Below, piece by piece: positions 24,474-33,001 of a stretch of 64,000 bases of DNA. The translations under genes and the position numbers were made by a program. Below the pieces are notes generated by a model. That model did no database searches and was not told the origin of the DNA. It was given only the letters and a program-made list of their open reading frames with translations. This DNA comes from REEB76 sp963774895 (GTDB taxonomy: Bacteria > Pseudomonadota > Gammaproteobacteria > Natronospirales > REEB76): positions 248,001 through 312,000 of the forward strand of contig CAVZGN010000002.1 in assembly GCA_963774895.1 (NCBI GenBank). Reading direction: 5' to 3'. How positions within the stretch are numbered: position 1 is the first letter of the stretch; every line of letters starts with the position of its first letter.

Positions 24474-25976
24474 TCAGACCGGCATTCCCGGCGGCTGGCG
24501 GGTGAAATCCTGCGGTGAAGGATTCTGGGTCAAACGATACACCCCCTCCCTGATAATACGGCGCATGACGATGTCCACGATGGTCGTCTGGTTGAGCTGG
24601 ATCAAATTCTTGAGATTCTCTTCCGTGGCTTTCAAACTCGCCGGCTGATACAGCACGAAACCCTCCTGCGGGTAAGGCACTACTTTTAGGCCCAGGCTGC
24701 CGCAGGATTGAAGCGCCGGGCGCAATTGACGTCCCTTGAAGGTCACCGGTGAGCCGCCCGCCATGCGCGTGTAATTGATGTAGTAGGTGAGGGTGCCAGG
24801 ATCAAGATGATTGCGCTGCCGGTCGATGAAAAATCCGGGCGGCAGGTGGTTGGGGCTGCTGTCACTGCCCGCCGTAAGGAGGATATCGAAATCCTCGATA
24901 GCGTTGCCCTGGTCGTCGCGCACCCGGAAGACCAGCATGCTGCAGGGATCCACGATCACCTGATGGTCGAAGGGCCCGAGGCGGCTGCGATCCTCCACCT
25001 GTTCCTGTCGCTGCACTTCCATAGTCCGGGCATGGAATTGGTCGAACACCGCGGCGTAATCCTTCAGAGTATTGACGCGTAGACATTGCAGAATAGCGGT
25101 GACAGTCGCATTCGGTGTGGCATCGGCGGGGATGCTGCGCATGATGCCCATGCGCACGTCTGAATGGCAGACACCGGGGATCACCGCCATAGGCACCGCC
25201 GGTGAAATTTCCGGTGCACGCGTTTGCAGCAACGGCGCACTGAAACCCAGCTTGGATTTTTTATCCGCCATCGGCGGTTGCTGCTCCAGAACCACGTGGG
25301 TGAAATTCAGGTTCGCGGAGGCCACCCGCACCACGCCATCGGAACCGATCTCTGCGGTATAGCTATTCACGGGATCGTAGAGCTGCGGATCATGGGATTC
25401 GCCGGCGAGCACGAAGGGAAACAGGCCCTGAGGGCCGATGTAAGCGGCGCCTTGTTGCAGCCATTCGAGATTGAGTTTGAGGCTCTGGGCACTGCCGAGT
25501 TCCAACCATTTGAGTACGCCTGTACCCATGTCCACGCCTTCGAACCAGGCTTTGAGGCGTGAGAGTTTCGACAGGCCGATTTGTACCAGTGCCGAACCGA
25601 AATTTGCCGGCGCCAGCATGATGAGATGACTCAAGGGCGGGTGTTTGCGGCCGGCACCGATATAGAAATGCTGCAGCCAGGCACGGATCACGGGGCAGCC
25701 CGTGGAATGGGTGATGCAGGCGATACGCTGCCCCTGTTTGAGGGCGTCGCCCACTTCCCGTTCCAGCGCCGCCTGGAAGGCGCGCGCGATGTCAGGGATA
25801 GTGACAGTGTTATGAAAACTGATGTATTCCGACAGCCAGATGCTGCGTACGTCGATGTCCAGATCGGTTGAACCTTTGGCTTCCAGTCTGAGGCGTTCCG
25901 GCAGACCGCCGTAGGTATCGGTATTGCGTACGCTCCAGCCGTGCACCAGCACCACTATGCATTTTTGTTTGGCCAT
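24474..25976 (-). CDS. Alpha/beta-hydrolase-fold protein, large form
   Basis: A 500-aa protein with no signal peptide. The N-terminal half reads as an alpha/beta hydrolase: VVLVHGWSV (residues 8-16) forms the oxyanion hole and ITHSTGCPV places the nucleophile at Ser91, in the lipase-like THSTG form. ACHSD-type pieces (GVCHSDV, near residue 270) may carry the catalytic histidine. The C-terminal about 190 residues (from FRVRDDQGNAIEDFDILL) look like a beta-rich accessory domain I cannot name. It resembles PGAP1-like or phospholipase-type hydrolases at the motif level only. It is a monocistronic gene 80 bp downstream of the antitoxin start region. The substrate is unknown. Confidence 0.65.
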   Translation of the reverse strand: MAKQKCIVVLVHGWSVRNTDTYGGLPERLRLEAKGSTDLDIDVRSIWLSEYISFHNTVTIPDIARAFQAALEREVGDALKQGQRIACITHSTGCPVIRAWLQHFYIGAGRKHPPLSHLIMLAPANFGSALVQIGLSKLSRLKAWFEGVDMGTGVLKWLELGSAQSLKLNLEWLQQGAAYIGPQGLFPFVLAGESHDPQLYDPVNSYTAEIGSDGVVRVASANLNFTHVVLEQQPPMADKKSKLGFSAPLLQTRAPEISPAVPMAVIPGVCHSDVRMGIMRSIPADATPNATVTAILQCLRVNTLKDYAAVFDQFHARTMEVQRQEQVEDRSRLGPFDHQVIVDPCSMLVFRVRDDQGNAIEDFDILLTAGSDSSPNHLPPGFFIDRQRNHLDPGTLTYYINYTRMAGGSPVTFKGRQLRPALQSCGSLGLKVVPYPQEGFVLYQPASLKATEENLKNLIQLNQTTIVDIVMRRIIREGVYRLTQNPSPQDFTRQPPGMPV

Positions 25977-26113
25977 CTAAACACCTCAGATTATCATCAG
26001 CGGCCATTGAAAACGGCTGCTGTCATCCATATTAGTCCAGACACAGGCGGTCTGCCCTGTAGGTGTATCATGCAGCATCATTATCACGCGCATACTTTCA
26101 GAGGATACTCGTC

Positions 26114-26719
26114 ATGTCCGATTTACATGTCATGAAGAAATTCGCCGGTATCGCCGTGGTGTTGGGCATCCTATTGACGCTTACCGGCTGCGGAATCAAC
26201 AACATCCCCGCCTACAAACAACAGGTGACTGCAGCCTGGAGTCAAGTGCTGAACGAGTACCAGCGGCGCACCGACCTGGTACCCAACCTGGTGGCCACGG
26301 TCAAAGGCTATGCCACGCACGAAGCCGATGTGCTGGAGGCCGTGACTGATGCGCGCGCCAAGGTCAGCCAGACCCAGATACCCGCGGATATTCTCAGTAA
26401 CCCCCAGGCATTTCACCAATTCGAGCAGAACCAAGCAACCCTGAGTGGAGCGCTCTCGCGCCTCATGATGGTGACCGAGAATTATCCGAACCTGAAGGCC
26501 AATGAGAACTTCCTGGCGCTGCAATCGCAGCTGGAAGGCACCGAGAACCGCATCGCGGTGGCGCGCCGCGACTATATCCTGGCGGTGCAGCTATACGACA
26601 CGGAACTCACCACCATTCCGGGGCGCTGGTATCACGCCATGTTCTACTCGAGCTATCCGATGATCCAGAACTTCAGCATCTCGGAACAGGCACAGCAGGT
26701 ACCTAAAGTAACTTTCTGA
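26114..26719 (+). CDS. lemA: LemA-family lipoprotein
   Basis: A 201-aa protein. A lipobox-like LTLTGCGIN follows the N-terminal hydrophobic segment. The coiled-coil LemA body has the family signatures WSQVLNEYQRRTDLVPNLV and NYPNLKANENFLALQSQLEGTENRI (abridged), and ends with the usual FYSSYPMIQNF. AGAGG stands 9 nt before the ATG at 26114, favoured over a longer frame from 26063. It heads a cluster with two TPM-domain genes, a very common combination. Its molecular role is not settled. Confidence 0.9.
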   Translation: MSDLHVMKKFAGIAVVLGILLTLTGCGINNIPAYKQQVTAAWSQVLNEYQRRTDLVPNLVATVKGYATHEADVLEAVTDARAKVSQTQIPADILSNPQAFHQFEQNQATLSGALSRLMMVTENYPNLKANENFLALQSQLEGTENRIAVARRDYILAVQLYDTELTTIPGRWYHAMFYSSYPMIQNFSISEQAQQVPKVTF

Positions 26720-26730
26720 GGCCATGGCTT

Positions 26731-26760
26731 CTCTCCCTGTGGGAGAGGCCTGGGTGAGGG
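26731..26760. repeat. REP-like element (CTCTCCC...GGGAGAGG...GGGTGAGGG)
   Basis: CTCTCCC and GGGAGAG form a short hairpin followed by GGGTGAGGG. It lies in the 47-bp gap between lemA and the next gene. Related copies occur at 27598-27690 and 42252-42407. Confidence 0.6.
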
Positions 26761-26766
26761 CTTAAC

Positions 26767-27573
26767 ATGGTGCGGTTTTTTGTGCAGTGGATTACCGGAG
26801 CGCTGGCGCTACTCGGCGTAGTACTGACCATGCCGGTGTTCGCCGCTACCACTCCGCTCGATGCCGGCATGCCGGCGTTTCCGGCACTCACCGGTCCGGT
26901 GGTGGATGAAGCACACCTGTTGCCAGCGGATGTGTTCAACAGTCTCTCGCAGAAACTCGCGGCCTACGCCAGCAGCAGCGGCACGCAACTGGTGGTGGTG
27001 ACGATGCCGACGCTCAATGGCTACCCCATCGAATATTACGGCTATGAATTGGGGCGTCACTGGGGTATCGGCCAGAAAGGCAAGAACAACGGCGCGCTCT
27101 TGATCGTGGACGCAGGCGAGAAGCAGGTACGTATCGAAGTGGGTTACGGCCTCGAAGGCACGCTCACCGATGCCCAGAGCTTCAACATCATCAACAACGT
27201 CATCGTGCCGCGGTTCAAACAGGGCGATTTTGCCGGCGGCATCAGCGCGGGCGCGGACGCCATCCTCACGGTACTCGGTGACCAGCAGCAGGCGGTCGCG
27301 CAGCAGCAGACGCGCAACCGTTCCGGCACTGGCTTTCTGATCCTCATCATCATCCTGTTCGCGCTCCTGCCGCTGATCGCGGCAATTTTCGGCCGCGGCG
27401 GCCGCGGTGGTCCAGGTAGAGGCAGCGGCATGGGCTGGCTGGGTTGGTTGGCCTTAGGGATGTTGAGCGGTGGAATCGGACGTGGCGGCGGTGGTTTTGG
27501 CGGCGGCGGCTTCGGCGGATTTTCCGGCGGCGGTGGGTCCTTTGGAGGAGGCGGCGCCTCCGGAGGCTGGTGA
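26767..27573 (+). CDS. TPM-domain membrane protein (YgcG-like)
   Basis: A 268-aa protein with a signal peptide (ending MPVFAATTP), a TPM domain (VVDEAHLLPADVF at the start, ALLIVDAGEKQVRIEVGYGLEG, NNVIVPRFKQGDFAGGI), one transmembrane segment (FLILIIILFALLPLIAAIF) and a very glycine-rich C-terminal tail. TPM domains are also found in the thylakoid TLP18.3 phosphatase and in photosystem repair proteins; the bacterial role is unclear. It sits between lemA and a second TPM gene. Confidence 0.88.
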   Translation: MVRFFVQWITGALALLGVVLTMPVFAATTPLDAGMPAFPALTGPVVDEAHLLPADVFNSLSQKLAAYASSSGTQLVVVTMPTLNGYPIEYYGYELGRHWGIGQKGKNNGALLIVDAGEKQVRIEVGYGLEGTLTDAQSFNIINNVIVPRFKQGDFAGGISAGADAILTVLGDQQQAVAQQQTRNRSGTGFLILIIILFALLPLIAAIFGRGGRGGPGRGSGMGWLGWLALGMLSGGIGRGGGGFGGGGFGGFSGGGGSFGGGGASGGW

Positions 27574-27597
27574 TGAAAGACGCTTGCATCTTAAATT

Positions 27598-27690
27598 CCC
27601 CTCTCCCGCTGGCGGGAGAGGGTCAGGGTGAGGGTGGAACGAATTACCACTCACCTGCATCCTCTCCCCTCAAGGGGAGAGGTGGTGATG
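27598..27690. repeat. Pair of REP-like elements between the two TPM genes
   Basis: The first is CCCTCTCCC...GGGAGAGGG followed by GGGTGAGGG (27598-27636). The second is CCTCTCCCCTCAAGGGGAGAGG (27661-27682, stems of 8-9 bp) followed by TGGTGATGG. They occupy most of the 136-bp intergenic gap. Confidence 0.65.
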
Positions 27691-27709
27691 GAGCAGAGGC
27701 TGGATACCA

Positions 27710-28330
27710 ATGATCCGTTTTTCCGACGCAGACAAAGCCCGTATCACGGAGGCGATTCATGCAGCCGAGAAAAAAACCAGCGGTGAATTCGTGACGGTGG
27801 TGGCGCGCAGCAGCGACCACTATATATTCCTGTCGCTGTTCTGGGCAGCCATCGTCGGGCTGCTGGTGCCTGGTATTTTTCTGCTGTCGGGCAGCCAGCT
27901 TGCAGTCATGCATATCTACCAGATCCAGCTGGCGGTGTTCATCGTGCTGGCGCTCGTATTCCTCTTCATACCCGAAATTCATTTGTGGCTGGTGCCGCGA
28001 GAGGTCAAGCACTCACGCGCCAGCCGTCTCGCCAAGGCGCAGTTTTACCAGCAGGGCGTGCAGCTGACGCCGCAGCATTCGGGGGTGCTGTTGTTCGTAT
28101 CCCTGGCGGAACATTACGTGGAGATCGTGGCCGACAAGGGCATCCACGAGAAGATCGGCAAAGCCCACTGGCAGGCCATCGTCCAGGATTTCGTCGCGCA
28201 GGTACGTCAGGGTAACGTCGTCGAAGGTTTTGTCACCGCCATCAGCGCCTGCGGTGGCGCCATGGCCAAACATTATCCGCCCGGGCCAGTAAACAAGAAT
28301 GAATTATCCGACGGCCTGATCGAAATCTGA
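27710..28330 (+). CDS. TPM-domain protein with internal membrane segments
   Basis: A 206-aa protein. The N-terminal region (FSDADKARITEAIHAAEKKTSGEF, abridged) and C-terminal region (VEIVADKGIHEKIGKAHWQAI) belong to the TPM fold. They are separated by two hydrophobic segments (FLSLFWAAIVGLLVPGIFLL and LAVFIVLALVFLFI). This split-domain architecture is common for the third gene of lemA clusters. It ends 1 bp before the convergent DUF4442 gene. Confidence 0.85.
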   Translation: MIRFSDADKARITEAIHAAEKKTSGEFVTVVARSSDHYIFLSLFWAAIVGLLVPGIFLLSGSQLAVMHIYQIQLAVFIVLALVFLFIPEIHLWLVPREVKHSRASRLAKAQFYQQGVQLTPQHSGVLLFVSLAEHYVEIVADKGIHEKIGKAHWQAIVQDFVAQVRQGNVVEGFVTAISACGGAMAKHYPPGPVNKNELSDGLIEI

Positions 28331-28331
28331 A

Positions 28332-28841
28332 TCACAGGTTATTCAGATCAATCTGCTCGGCATTGGTCTTGGCATAGCCGCGCGGGCGGATGGCAACGGT
28401 GTTGGTTATGCGCGTGCACTGGCTGCCGTCGGTCAGATAAAAACCGTATTCGAAAGTGGGCGTGGCACGGCCGTTGGCTTTTAACTCGGCAGCGATGGCA
28501 CGCTCCTGTTCCGGGCGCATCTCGAAGCGCAATTCCAGGTCGGTACTGCCGGGTTTCTCGAAAGCGATGCTCATGGATCGGGTCCATACCGAATAGCCGG
28601 GAAACACCCGCACGCAGGCCAGGGCCGCGATCGGATCCGCCAGGGCCGCCTGCCAGCCGCCGAACATGTCACCGGAAAGGTTGCTGGAGAACGCCGTGAG
28701 CGGCAGGCGGATGCGCACCCGGCGCCAGCTATCGCTGGCCTCCAGTATCTTGGCGCGCATCTTGTAGAACGGCGGATACAGTTCCAACCGCCGGGTTTCC
28801 GGAAGAAATTTCAGTCTGGCTAGAAAGCGCAGCATTCCCAT
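28332..28841 (-). CDS. DUF4442 (hotdog-fold, thioesterase-like) protein
   Basis: A 169-aa protein of the DUF4442 group, related to PaaI-type thioesterases. Recognisable parts are YPPFYKMRAKILEASDSWRRV, FGGWQAALADPIAALAC and LELRFEMRPEQE. The hotdog core of FGG/ADPIAALA corresponds to the helix region carrying catalytic residues in thioesterases. AGGAGCGG lies just before the ATG at 28841, decisive over the longer frame to 28877. Activity is inferred only from fold. Confidence 0.75.
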   Translation of the reverse strand: MGMLRFLARLKFLPETRRLELYPPFYKMRAKILEASDSWRRVRIRLPLTAFSSNLSGDMFGGWQAALADPIAALACVRVFPGYSVWTRSMSIAFEKPGSTDLELRFEMRPEQERAIAAELKANGRATPTFEYGFYLTDGSQCTRITNTVAIRPRGYAKTNAEQIDLNNL

Positions 28842-28894
28842 GTCCGCTCCTGATCGGTTCAGGTATTCTAGTACCACGCTCGGGGAGAAATCGT

Positions 28895-29362
28895 ATGCGT
28901 GCAGTACAAAGCTGGCTGGATGAATACAGCGAGAGCCACCGAAATCCGATCAATAAAACCGCGCACTGGATCTGTGTGCCGCTGATCCTGATCTCCCTGA
29001 TCGGACTGCTATGGTCGATCCCGGTGCCGCATGCATTCGCAGCAACCTCACCACTGCTGAACTGGGGCGTGTTGTTCCTGATCGCCGCGTTGCTGTATTA
29101 CTACGCACTCGCCTGGCGGCTGGCGCTGGGTATGACAGTGGTGACGCTGGTGATCATCATCATTATCTATGGCGTGAGCCGGTCGCCGGCCAGCCTGTGG
29201 ATGGTGTCGTCGTGTGTGTTTGTGGTAGCCTGGATCGGGCAGTTCATTGGCCACAAGATCGAAGGGCGCAAGCCCTCGTTCTTCAAGGATATCCAGTTCC
29301 TGCTCATCGGCCCTCTGTGGCTGCTGGCATTCCTGTACCGCGGCCTGCATCTCGCTTACTGA
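28895..29362 (+). CDS. DUF962 / Mpo1-like membrane protein
   Basis: A 155-aa protein with three to four hydrophobic segments. The N-terminal motif WLDEYSESHRNPINKTAHWICVP and the internal FIGHKIEGRKPSFFKDIQFLLIGP (abridged) define the DUF962/Mpo1 family. Yeast Mpo1 is an iron-dependent dioxygenase acting on 2-hydroxy fatty acids; the histidines in SHRN, TAHW and GHK match its metal ligands. It may therefore act on hydroxy fatty acids here. GGGGAG precedes the start. Its end overlaps the convergent malic enzyme gene by 7 bp. Confidence 0.82.
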   Translation: MRAVQSWLDEYSESHRNPINKTAHWICVPLILISLIGLLWSIPVPHAFAATSPLLNWGVLFLIAALLYYYALAWRLALGMTVVTLVIIIIIYGVSRSPASLWMVSSCVFVVAWIGQFIGHKIEGRKPSFFKDIQFLLIGPLWLLAFLYRGLHLAY

Positions 29363-30654
29363 TTTTTCAGCGCCACCTGTTTCACGGCTTCGGCCACCTG
29401 CAGATGCACAGCTTTATCCAGTACATGCGGCAGCAGCTCGTCGGGCGGCGCCAGCTCCGAAAGTTTGCTGGCGGCCGCCAGATACATGGCATTGGTGAAA
29501 CGCTTGGCGCGCGCATCCAGGGCGCCGCGGAACAGTGCCGGGAACCCCAGGGCATTGTTGACGCTGCGGCCGTCGGTGGCGAAAGCCGCGCCGTGTTCCA
29601 GCGCCAAACGCGGTTCGATCTCGGCTTCCGGATTCGAGAGCGCGAAGATCAGCTGGCCTTTTTGTACCATCTCCGGCTTGATGAGACCTTTGACGCCGGT
29701 GGTGGCGATGACGATATGCGATTGCTGCATCACTGCTGCGAGACTCGCACGTTTGCCGCCCAGACCTTCCAGCTGTTTTAAGGCGTCCTCGCGTACATCC
29801 GTTCCAAGCACCTGTTTGACTCCGTAGCGCAACAGCAGGCTGGCGATGCCGATACCGGCGGCTCCCAGGCCGATCTGGCCCACGATGGAATGCTTGAGAT
29901 CCTGGTGCACGCGCCGGCTGGCAGTCAGCAGCGCCGCCAGGGTTACGACCGCGGTGCCGTGCTGGTCATCCTGCATCACCGGCTTGTTGAGTTTCTTTAT
30001 CAGCGCGGCTTCAATCTCGAAACACGCGGGTGCGGCGATGTCCTCGATATGGATGGCGCCAAACGACGACTCGATCGCCAGCACCGTCTCGATGACCTTC
30101 TTGGGTTCGGTGTCGGTGAGCAGGATCGGTACGCCCGAGATACCGACGAACTTGGCATAGATCATGGCTTTGCCTTCCATCACCGGCAGCCCGGGGAGCG
30201 CGCCGATATGACCGAGGCCGAGTATGGCGGTGCCATTGGTGATGATGCCCACGGTGTTGCCGAGGTTGGTGTACTCCCAGACTTTTTCCGGGTTCTTCTG
30301 GATGGCGAGGCATACCCGCGCCACGCCTGGCGTGTACAGATCGCGCAGCTGCTGGATGGAATCCAGCGCCACTTTGGTGATGGTCTCGATCTTGCCGCCG
30401 CGGTGACGGTCGAACACCCGGTCGGAACGTCCCAGCAGGCGCGCGTACGGCAGCTCGGCAAGCCGCGCATACAGCTGTTCGCCGGCGGCCTCGTCCATCT
30501 CCACGGTGATTTCCCAGACGCTCTTATCCTGGGTGCGGCGCACCAGTGTGATGTGGTCGATGACGATCCCGCACTCGCCTATGGTGATGAGGATGCGGCC
30601 CAGATTGCCGGGCTGGTGCTTGGATTCGATGACCAGAATTTCAGGAATTTGCAT
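29356..30654 (-). CDS. NAD-dependent malic enzyme with N-terminal ACT-like domain
   Basis: A 432-aa enzyme that oxidatively decarboxylates malate to pyruvate. The N-terminal about 80 residues (ILVIESKHQPGNLGRILITI...) form an ACT-like domain that in relatives binds small effectors. The malic domain begins near LRDLYTPGVARVC, with the metal site in EDIAAPACFEIE and KPVMQDDQHGTAVV. The NAD-binding fold is VGQIGLGAAGIGIASLLL. Without a C-terminal phosphotransacetylase domain, it is the short form. It lies alone on the minus strand. Confidence 0.93.
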   Translation of the reverse strand: MQIPEILVIESKHQPGNLGRILITIGECGIVIDHITLVRRTQDKSVWEITVEMDEAAGEQLYARLAELPYARLLGRSDRVFDRHRGGKIETITKVALDSIQQLRDLYTPGVARVCLAIQKNPEKVWEYTNLGNTVGIITNGTAILGLGHIGALPGLPVMEGKAMIYAKFVGISGVPILLTDTEPKKVIETVLAIESSFGAIHIEDIAAPACFEIEAALIKKLNKPVMQDDQHGTAVVTLAALLTASRRVHQDLKHSIVGQIGLGAAGIGIASLLLRYGVKQVLGTDVREDALKQLEGLGGKRASLAAVMQQSHIVIATTGVKGLIKPEMVQKGQLIFALSNPEAEIEPRLALEHGAAFATDGRSVNNALGFPALFRGALDARAKRFTNAMYLAAASKLSELAPPDELLPHVLDKAVHLQVAEAVKQVALKNQ

Positions 30655-30900
30655 GGAGATTTCACATCGGAATGCGATGTTTCTTTAGTGGCTGTCAGTG
30701 TAATGCAGATAATGGAAGAATTCGCGATCTTAAATAATATTTATGTATGCGTATTGCTCTTAGGCATGGGTTTTCATGTCGTTTGGAAATAACGCAATCC
30801 ATTATTAGTTTTGCAATATTACTGGTCTCCGATTTACCTCATTGTGTTTACACTATGCGTTATCACGTTGTAATCGGCGCACGCATAAATCAACTCAGTA

Positions 30901-31584
30901 TCAGAATCGATAAACAATGCCAAGCGATGCAAGATTGACGTTGTAATGTCCTACGCTGGAGTCATTGCCAAGGTTAGTGTATCTGTCCCAGTTTAATCGT
31001 GCAGCCCAATGATCGGCAAATAGCCAATTCAAACTAAGTCCATATGTGCCTTCCCAATTTGTATTACTCAAGTTTTGAGAATATGGCTGTTCACCGGCTT
31101 GATATGGGGGTAATGGGACAACGCCTATATTCAATTCGGAATGTGCATCGATTTCTCCGGCTCGCGCGGATATGGACCAACCGTCATCAAATGGGTAAGT
31201 ACCGGTGAGCACCAATGTCCAGCCGTGTGTCTTTAGGTTTAAATTCACATCGTAAGAGAACTGGCAAAGAAGACCACATGTATTGGAACCTGGCGGAGGA
31301 TAAGAACCTATATAGCTGGCATTTCCAGTAACCTGTCCAAAATCCACATAACCGGCTTCCAGACCAAAATATTGATTGAATTGATATCCAGCGTTTAACC
31401 GATAGCCAGTGTCTGTAGTATTCGTTATGGGTGCGTAATTTGCAGAATTCAAATCACCCGTTCCGGTAAATTTTGATTGGCCCGCATCGGCTGCCACATA
31501 CCAACCACTGTTGTCTGCTAATGCTATCGATGAGGGGGAAATCAAGCCAAAGATCAGAATGATGATGAGATTTCGATTAACCAT
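30901..31584 (-). CDS. Outer-membrane beta-barrel protein (OmpA-like/OmpW-like small barrel)
   Basis: A 227-aa protein. The signal peptide ends near SIALADNSG, and the rest alternates hydrophobic residues typical of an eight-strand barrel: GWYVAADAGQSKF, YRLNAGYQFNQYFGLEAGYVDFG, and the C-terminal NVNLASLGIVYRF with the outer-membrane-targeting final phenylalanine. Two cysteines (TCGLLCQF) lie in a loop. Base composition is visibly more AT-rich than the neighbours, as is the 250-bp region before it, so recent acquisition is possible. No partner gene identifies its role. Confidence 0.8.
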   Translation of the reverse strand: MVNRNLIIILIFGLISPSSIALADNSGWYVAADAGQSKFTGTGDLNSANYAPITNTTDTGYRLNAGYQFNQYFGLEAGYVDFGQVTGNASYIGSYPPPGSNTCGLLCQFSYDVNLNLKTHGWTLVLTGTYPFDDGWSISARAGEIDAHSELNIGVVPLPPYQAGEQPYSQNLSNTNWEGTYGLSLNWLFADHWAARLNWDRYTNLGNDSSVGHYNVNLASLGIVYRF

Positions 31585-31765
31585 ATCTGTACCCTCCCCT
31601 GCTCCTTGTATATAACGACATGCTTATTCCCACGCACCATCCATGGTTAAGTTGACAATTAATATTATCGATAACTACAAAATACCGCGTATTTAAACAC
31701 GGTTGAATAGGTAGTAATCTTATTAAAAACAGTCGGTTACGAAATGCGCAGACCCCCTATACACA

Positions 31766-33001
31766 TTATGCGCGCGCACGCCGCAGCGGACGTTTACCGG
31801 GTTTGAAGGTGCTGATCTTTCCGCCCAGTGATAACGCCAAACCATCGCTAAAGGCCTGCATGGCGTGTTCCGGTTCGCCCAGTGACCTGAGCAGTTTGCC
31901 CAGCTCTTCATAGGCTTCCGGCCGCCCGCCCAGCACGATGCTGGATTCCAGATAGCTGCGGGCCTTGCCCCAGAGTTTGGCTACCACGCACAGCCGGCCC
32001 GCGGTGAGCAACAACGCGGCACTCTCGCCTTTCTGATTCAGCCAGTCTTCCACCCGCGCCAGCTGCCGCACCGGATCATCGGCACGCGTCTGTCCATACA
32101 GCACCACCAGCTCTTCATCCCAATCGGACTTGAGCGCATCCCGGGCGATGCTCTCCGCGGTCTTGTATTCGCCAAACTTGATCAAGGCACCCACGTAAGC
32201 ACGCACCACGTCGATGTTGCTGCGCAAGCGCCGCGGCATGTCACTCCACAGAACCCTAGCCTGGACGCTCCCGGATTTCGCATCCAGGCGTTCCAGCAAG
32301 GCGCATACCGCCCGCACTTCCAGCCGGTCGATCTGTGCGCGTGGCATCACATTCAGCTCACGCAATTTGGGGATCAACGCCCGCAACGGCATCCAGTCGC
32401 CGAGCCTCCGATAGAGACGTGCCAGCAGTTTCAGGCCGTACGCATGTTTAGGATCCAGTTCCTGCAGATGCCGCAGCGTGGCCAGGGCCTGTTCATACTG
32501 GCGGTGGGCGATCTCCAGTTCCGCCTGGGTGAGCAGCACCGCCAGATGCGCGGCCGGCACCTGTTCATAGGCGCGCCGCAGGTAATCATCACGGCGTTCA
32601 TGCGCGCCCTGCATCTGGGCGGCACGCGCTGCCGCGATGTAGGTGATGAGCGGCACTTTGCTGTCGGCGGCATGCCGCATGAGGTGACGTTCGCTGTCGC
32701 TCCAGCGGCCTTCAGCCAGATCGATGAGCCCGCGGATGGAAGAGCGGCGCGCGCGCTGCTCGCGGCGCCGTTCCAGGGCTTCGCGTAGACGCCGCGGGAA
32801 GGTCCAAAGCTTCACCACCAGGGTGGTGAACAGGTACAAAGAGAAGAACACGAACAGTATCAGCACCATCAGGGTGCCAAGCGACATCTCCACGCTGGTG
32901 CGGTGCCAGGAGAGCAATACGTAACCGTTGTCCACATTCAGCGCGCCGGCGACGATGACGGCAGCCAGTAACGCCAGCAGCAGGAAGAAGGCGTATTTCA
33001 T
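31766..33001 (-). CDS. hemY: Heme biosynthesis-associated protein HemY
   Basis: A 411-aa inner-membrane protein: two N-terminal transmembrane segments (FFLLLALLAAVIVAG and GTLMVLILFVFFSLYLFTTLVV) followed by a TPR-rich cytoplasmic/periplasmic domain (HLMRHAADSKVPLITYIAAA, EQVPAAHLAVLLTQAELEIA, PEAYEELGKLLRSLGE). The conserved segment WTFPRRLREALERRREQRA follows the membrane part. Despite the name it is not protoporphyrinogen oxidase. It ends the operon hemC-hemD-hemX-hemY, overlapping hemX by 4 bp. Confidence 0.93.
   Translation of the reverse strand: MKYAFFLLLALLAAVIVAGALNVDNGYVLLSWHRTSVEMSLGTLMVLILFVFFSLYLFTTLVVKLWTFPRRLREALERRREQRARRSSIRGLIDLAEGRWSDSERHLMRHAADSKVPLITYIAAARAAQMQGAHERRDDYLRRAYEQVPAAHLAVLLTQAELEIAHRQYEQALATLRHLQELDPKHAYGLKLLARLYRRLGDWMPLRALIPKLRELNVMPRAQIDRLEVRAVCALLERLDAKSGSVQARVLWSDMPRRLRSNIDVVRAYVGALIKFGEYKTAESIARDALKSDWDEELVVLYGQTRADDPVRQLARVEDWLNQKGESAALLLTAGRLCVVAKLWGKARSYLESSIVLGGRPEAYEELGKLLRSLGEPEHAMQAFSDGLALSLGGKISTFKPGKRPLRRARA

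Noticed and set aside
3679..31740. The 14-mer AAACAGTCGGTTAC occurs at 3679-3692 and 31727-31740, both upstream of minus-strand surface-protein genes, suggesting a shared regulatory site.
   Set aside because: By a rough estimate several 14-bp exact matches are expected by chance in 64 kb, the distances to the start codons differ (about 50 and 145 bp), and a related 10-mer near 1100 is in the opposite orientation.
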